Assembly (NCBI GenBank): GCA_029224185.1
Contig: CM055197.1
Coordinates: 22,060,040 to 22,124,039, forward strand
Length of the DNA: 64,000 nucleotides
Source: Karalla daura
Lineage: Eukaryota; Chordata; Actinopteri; Chaetodontiformes; Leiognathidae
Direction: 5' to 3'
The notes under the pieces are model-generated. The model was not told where the DNA came from and ran no database searches. It worked only from the letters and a program-made list of their open reading frames with translations. The translations under genes and the position numbers were made by a program. Below are positions 23,099 through 64,000 of the stretch, piece by piece. Position 1 is the first letter of the stretch. The number at the start of each line of letters is the position of its first letter.

Positions 23099-23359
23099 CA
23101 TGCACACTGAACAGACAGCGACACCCACACACAAGCAGCACCTCAACAGGGCATGGCTTTAATCTGCTCTAATTGCTGGCACCAGGTAGGATGGGACTCC
23201 CCTGGTCTCAGGGAGGACAAACCAATATGCAAGGTGGAGAGAGGGGGAGCTGGAGAAGGGAGCTGGGTGGGATGAGAGAGTATTAAAGGTGGAGGCAGAG
23301 GCATGGAGGAGGATGAATGATTGCTTTTTACCCAGAAAGGAGGGCGTCAAACAGCCCCC

Positions 23360-23404
23360 CTCCTCCTCCTCCTCCTCCTCCTCCTCCTCCTCCTCCTCCT
23401 CCTC
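23360..23404 (+). repeat. (TCC)n microsatellite
   Basis: About 15 TCC units in unique sequence. Confidence 0.95.
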
Positions 23405-24875
23405 CCCTGGTAACCATGCCAGCTCGACAGCAGACTTTTATGTGGCTGCGAGGAAGAACAGGGTGACAGCTGTAGAGATGGGGGGGGGGGATGTCTGAGT
23501 TGAGAGGATGTTCAGGATGGAGCCGTGGGAATCCAGGCATGCGGCGTGGAGCGCGCGGCGTCACCTTGCTCCTTCTCAAGGAGGAGGAATCAAGGTGACG
23601 GGCTCAGCTGCGGGACGGAGATGGAGGCAGTAAAGTTTATGGGTAGGCTCGCCGCTCTCCGGCCTCCCGGGTGATTTACAGCGCCGAGGGGCTTCAGAGC
23701 ACCGTACACTTTTACTGCGCTGTGGCTGGTGCCACTTTGATTGCCTTTGTGGTTTGTGTGGATCTTTGAGAGTGCTGTTTTATCTGCCGGGCTGTGAACT
23801 GCCATTCTCCTGTCAGATCACCTGGCAGCTCCATCTGCCGCCCGTCAGCTCTGCGCAGGCGCCTAGGACATCAGGACCTCACCCACTGATAACTACCTTG
23901 TGACAGGCGCTCCCCCACCTTCTTCATTCATTTGCCAACAACTGTTTTTATCCATTCATGTATTGGCTCGGTTCCAGAGTGTCACATTTGGAATTGCTTC
24001 ATGTCACTGGAAACCTTGTTGGTAGGACAAAACAAGGAATCTGAAGATGTCGTTTTAGCGTGTCGTTTTAGCAGCTGCAGAATCCAGGCATCGCATGTCG
24101 TGCAAATGGGACTGAAGTTCACACTTCCGGATGATAAAAATAATCCACTCCTCTCCTTCACTGGAAAAAAAAAACATTCTGGAGCTCAAGCCACAATCGA
24201 GCCGGAGGCTGTTGTTTTTTTGCCCTCCATAGTAACACTTCCTCACCAGGATCAAAGGGCAAAGCTGCTCAGTCTGAACAAACAAAGACAGTCGAACCCA
24301 GCCTCCTTGTTCCCCTCATCGAAACCATGTGGGGCACCGTGCTACTTGTGACCCGGCCACAGCCTCCGAATGCGTCCACGCATCTCAGCAGCAGAGCCTC
24401 AGGTCTGCAGCTGCACCTCGGCCGCCATTTACATCCTAGTACTTGAGGCACAAATGGGAGACGTGGGACGCGCCGATAAGGGCCAGAGCTCTGCAGTAAA
24501 TAGGACACCTGGCAGCGCGCACTCCTGTGTGTGTAAATGGGCAAACACACTCACACGCGCTTTATGCGTTATTGGTGGTAAGAGCTCTGACGGGAGGATG
24601 TTAAATAACACTGTTTGCACCGGGGGAAACTAAGACATAGGTGTTTGGAATTATTGTGATGGCGCTAAGCTGGAATGCCTTGCTTTTCCTACTCACACGC
24701 GGCATGTTTCAGGCTGTGTCACCTGCTCTCACGCTGTGCACAAACACACACACACACGCACGCACGCTGCCTCCTATCACCTTATTACTGGCTCTGCTGT
24801 TGACACAGCCTGGCAAATGGCTCGATGCTGACCCATCTGCTAGTGCTGGGCTCAGGCCACTACAGTAACACTGTG

Positions 24876-24876
<1 letters not shown>

Positions 24877-24914
<38 letters not shown>
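24877..24914 (+). repeat. (CA)n microsatellite
   Basis: About 19 CA units. Confidence 0.95.
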
Positions 24915-24917
<3 letters not shown>

Positions 24918-25473
24918 CTGAGCAAGTGCAGACAGTCATGATGGAGCAAGTCTAGAAACAGTGGAGAGCACACCTCACACCCTGCGATAAGGCTGGCAGA
25001 TGAACAAGCTGGTAAGGCCCCAGATTGTGTTTGTGTGTGTGTGTGAAGCCCGTACATTAGTCTTTACTCCAATGAAGCATTCAGATGAGCATGTGGTGCG
25101 TGTGCGTGTGTGTGTGAGGAGAAGAAATGGAAAGACTTGAGGTAGAATTAGCAGAGCTGAAGCAGTGGCCCGGATGGTGGATGTGTATGCTGCATGGCCG
25201 ACCGGGGCGGGAGCGGATCAGGTGACACGATGGGGGTGAATTAACAGCCTCTCAAAAACAAAACCTCATCCTTGTGTGGGATGAAACGCTGGTGAGGCGC
25301 CCGAGCCCGTTTCCACCCGCCTGCCTGCGATACGTTTGCGGAAGTCAGACAGGAGCTGCTGCTTCCGGGGCCTAATCTGCTGTCCGCATGCCAGAGGCAG
25401 GAGTAATTAATGAGGCTGTTAATACTGCCAATTAAGCCATCCCGCGTATGAGAGCCTCCTCGAGATCTCGGAG

Positions 25474-25495
25474 TGATGTCATCCGCATGACGTCA
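25474..25495. promoter_or_regulatory. Paired CRE/ATF-type sites
   Basis: TGATGTCA (25474-25481) and the full palindromic CRE TGACGTCA (25488-25495) lie six bases apart, in a block with TAATTAAT words just to the left (25403-25436). CREB/ATF dimers are known to bind these octamers. Function here is inferred; the target gene is unknown. Confidence 0.4.
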
Positions 25496-27012
25496 GCCGT
25501 CCATGTTCCGCCCCCTGACAGATCATGGCTTGGCAGCAGGCAGTCGGGAGGGGAGTCAGGCCGAGCGACGCTCAGTCTGTGCTGCCATCTGCTGCTCATT
25601 CACAGCAACAGGCCGGAGGAGGAGGAGGGGGAGGAGGAGGACTCGGGAATCACTGCACTTCCAGAGAACGATGCATTCTCATCTTACTCTCCCAGTTTTT
25701 TTAATTGAACAAAAAACAGACTTTTGTTTTTCTCTCTCTACCGCATGTGACCAGTCTCTCTTCTTTTAAAAAGAAACGAAGGTTTTTTCGAAAACCTTGC
25801 TCGAGTTTGAAGTCCCACTCCAAAGGGGCTTCCTTTCTTTCCACGGAAACGCTTTCAATCCAACCCCTCCGAGCATGGCACCACTCCTTTCATCCAGCTG
25901 AACAGCGAGGTGAGAACGAATTTCATGACATGCCCCAGACAGGTCTCCCTTTGTCATCTCCACAATCGAAACCATTACTGTGAAAGCGAGACGTTGCGTA
26001 TTCGCTGGTTTCAGGATTGCAACTGTCCTTTGACTCTGAACTCAAGGCGTGGGCTGGCCAACTCGCGGCCCGAGAGAGGAAAAAAGAGCGAAGCTCTCGA
26101 AACGTGAGACTGGTTCAAGACCAAAATGCGTGGCGATCCAATCCGAGCCAGGTCAGTCATGTTCACGTGTCCGTCTGAACTTGAGACCATCTCTTTAAAC
26201 CCGACAGTCCCCCTCCCCAAGGCCACATCTGACATCAATCAAGGCTGTGAACGAACTGACCTTTATGTTCCGAACGGTGAACACCACAGTTCCCTTTTGG
26301 AAAGTCATTGTTGCATTACATTGTGTTCAATTTGTTACGCACACACACAACAAAAGCACCGCGCTCAGCAACTTGATTCCTCATGTAAAGTCAATTTTAT
26401 TTACTCTGATTCATAGAAGCATTTTTAGAAAATATACTCATTTTCAATCCTGAAAATCAGATCAAACCTGGGAGTGATCCACTGACCGACTTGAATACTC
26501 TTGGAGCTGGGAGCGCTGAGTGCATGAAAACACATTTCTCAATCATCAAGATCGGCATACACCAAAAGCATACTTACAAACACAGTTATCAAATGAGAGA
26601 TTATCACAAATAAAAACGTGATTGTTTAACTGGTCGAGTACCACAACGGTTAGTGCAGATTCAGATTCAGTATTTACATCTCCGTCGGAATAAATACAGT
26701 ACAAACTCACTTGAAGTAGTCACAGATTGTCAGTTAAAGACACAGAGGGGGGGATGAGGGGACAGACTAATTTCATTATTCAATGATTTATGCACAAATG
26801 CATTACAAGATGGGCCTCGCTGGGGATGCCGGAGAGACGTCGAGCCACTGTGTGTGCTCGGACGGAAGGTACTTTATGTACTGCGGGTCAGAGCTTCCCT
26901 TATGCCTGAGAAAAACTATAGCGAGTGCCACCAGTTAGAAACAGAAAGCATACGGTACATGCATTTTCAGCGAGAAAGATGTGTAAATGGAATAATAAAA
27001 AGGAAAAAAAGA

Positions 27013-27047
<35 letters not shown>
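27013..27047 (+). repeat. (CTG)11 trinucleotide repeat
   Basis: Eleven uninterrupted CTG units, non-coding in this model, about 1 kb past the predicted carmil3 stop. Confidence 0.9.
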
Positions 27048-27048
<1 letters not shown>

Positions 27049-28018
27049 TGGTTGGACAGAGCTTTAAAAGCTTGTCTCGTTCCAGTCCTCCATGTTCCAG
27101 TCCTGCCCTCTCAGCAAGCCTCTCCTGGTCCACCGGCGATGTCATAACGGCTCCCTGTTACCCAGTCGGGGACTTTCATAGCCTGGAGGAGCGCAGAATG
27201 ATTGACAGGGTTAATCGCGATCACGCTCAGGGCGCTGGATCAGGTGGTTGTGACTTTTTAAAAAAAAAGGGCCGGCTACCAGACCTACAGCGAACGGTGT
27301 GCCCGACCTGCACTTTGCTCACTTCTACGGGGCGCCTCCGAGCGCGTTTTCGCGCCGCCGTTTTGGAAAGCGAACAAAGCCGGCGTTCTGGCCGTCTCAG
27401 GCGGCGGCAGAGAGTAATTTGCGTCCCAGGGAGCGACACCTGATGTCATTAGCGATTCGCCGGTGAGCAGAGCGGAGCTTTTAGCTGCTACTCAGCCGCG
27501 CAGTTCCCTCCAGGGGCTGATGGCAGGCAAAGCGGCTCAAACGAGAGCGGAGAGAACGGACATTAACACGGGGAATTAACGCTCTGTGTAAATACGCAAC
27601 TATTTGCTTGATGGAAAAAAAAAAAGGTCATTTCTGTTGACCTCCAGCAGCACCACTCGGGATTTTTTTTTTCTACATCAACAATGGTTGCAGCAAACTA
27701 TAGAATGAGCCTCAGCTCTGCACAGCCTCGAGTCGTTTCCGGATTCTGGATTCGGAGCACAAAGCTCAGCTGTTAGCAATGCTCTTTTCAGCCTCGACAA
27801 AAGGCTGTTTTCAAAGGGGTGAAACATTTTGGAGCAAAACAAACCAACCGCACTCCGCCTGCGGATGGGCCGGCACAGGGAGGCTGACAGAGGACACAGG
27901 AGAGGGGGGGGCGCTGACTTACATAGAGCTATACAGAGCCAGACCGGCATTATCAGCTCTCCAGCCGAGTTTGCCGCGACGCGCGAAATGGATGTGTTTT
28001 TAGACGCGTTTTGTCAGA

Positions 28019-63754
<35,736 letters not shown>

Positions 63755-64000
63755 CTGGAGACAGGAGGTTCGGAGGCCAAAATTACCCCCTCTGCGCGAA
63801 AGTTCGAATTCAACGCCAGAGGTCGGATAGGCTGAGGACTCAACAGGCGAGCCTGATTAAGTTCCCCCATTTCAACCTCCGGTAACGGCTGAAGATATAC
63901 GAGAGGGTGAATGGAACAGAAAAGATGAAATGCAAAGCGAGATGAATTCAAAATGGATACAAAAGGAGAGAGAGGAAACCTTTAAAACGGTTATGTTGTA

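Larger units (their letters stand above)
18679..28018. other. Intergenic region between the GPCR and carmil3
   Basis: Probably includes 5' untranslated sequence of the GPCR (right of 18679) and 3' untranslated sequence of carmil3 (left of 28019). Holds CA tracts (19163-19187, 23039-23092, 24877-24914), AGAAG, AGG, TCC and CTG tracts, a TATA box at 22065 and a CRE pair at 25474-25495. No further gene could be supported. Confidence 0.55.

Noticed and set aside
27013..27047. CTG repeat as a possible coding polyglutamine or polyleucine tract
   Set aside because: Frames around it lack splice sites or similarity; it lies outside the gene models.

Overview
The window is vertebrate nuclear DNA, most likely from a ray-finned (teleost) fish. 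Coding sequence sits in short exons with GT..AG junctions separated by introns. The proteins belong to vertebrate families, microsatellites are very dense, and several dispersed repeats look like fish repeats. No bacterial, viral, CRISPR or rRNA features are present. All three genes I can support are read from the minus strand.

Layout, low to high coordinate. (1) 1-8715: the 5' part of an RGK-family small GTPase, best matched to rem2. Three coding exons (8704-8715, 6165-6528, 5048-5121) join in frame to 150 residues that reach the P-loop and the DxW segment. The rest of the G domain lies beyond the left edge, and the third intron exceeds 5 kb. A GC-rich 5' leader/promoter area with a CT tract lies at about 8716-9300. 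(2) 9301-15712: intergenic, with microsatellites, a (TTA)n tract, a LINE-like 3' end and other repeat fragments. (3) 15713-18639: a two-exon class A GPCR of 347 residues with unusual motif residues. Its intron carries a 204-bp foldback hAT-type MITE with a perfect 8-bp target duplication. (4) 18679-28018: intergenic, with a CRE-type motif pair, a TATA box and simple repeats. (5) 28019-63754: carmil3 (lrrc16b), a capping-protein regulator. I place 29 exons whose phases agree at every junction. They run from the leucine-rich repeats through the helical domain to the capping-protein-binding CPI and CSI motifs and a disordered tail. The PH domain and first LRRs lie beyond the right edge. The last four exons are less certain.

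The genes do not form a pathway. REM2 is known as a membrane-linked calcium-channel and cytoskeleton modulator, CARMIL3 regulates actin capping, and the receptor has no known ligand. Human REM2 and CARMIL3 both map to 14q11.2, so their closeness here looks like a retained linkage.

The most unusual property is architectural. Many splice sites of both multi-exon genes abut simple repeats (poly-C or poly-G of 17-25 nt, CA/TG, CT). One carmil3 donor is itself part of a TG tract, and two arrays alternate a unique core with variable CA/TG tracts. I found no evidence of a novel gene system.
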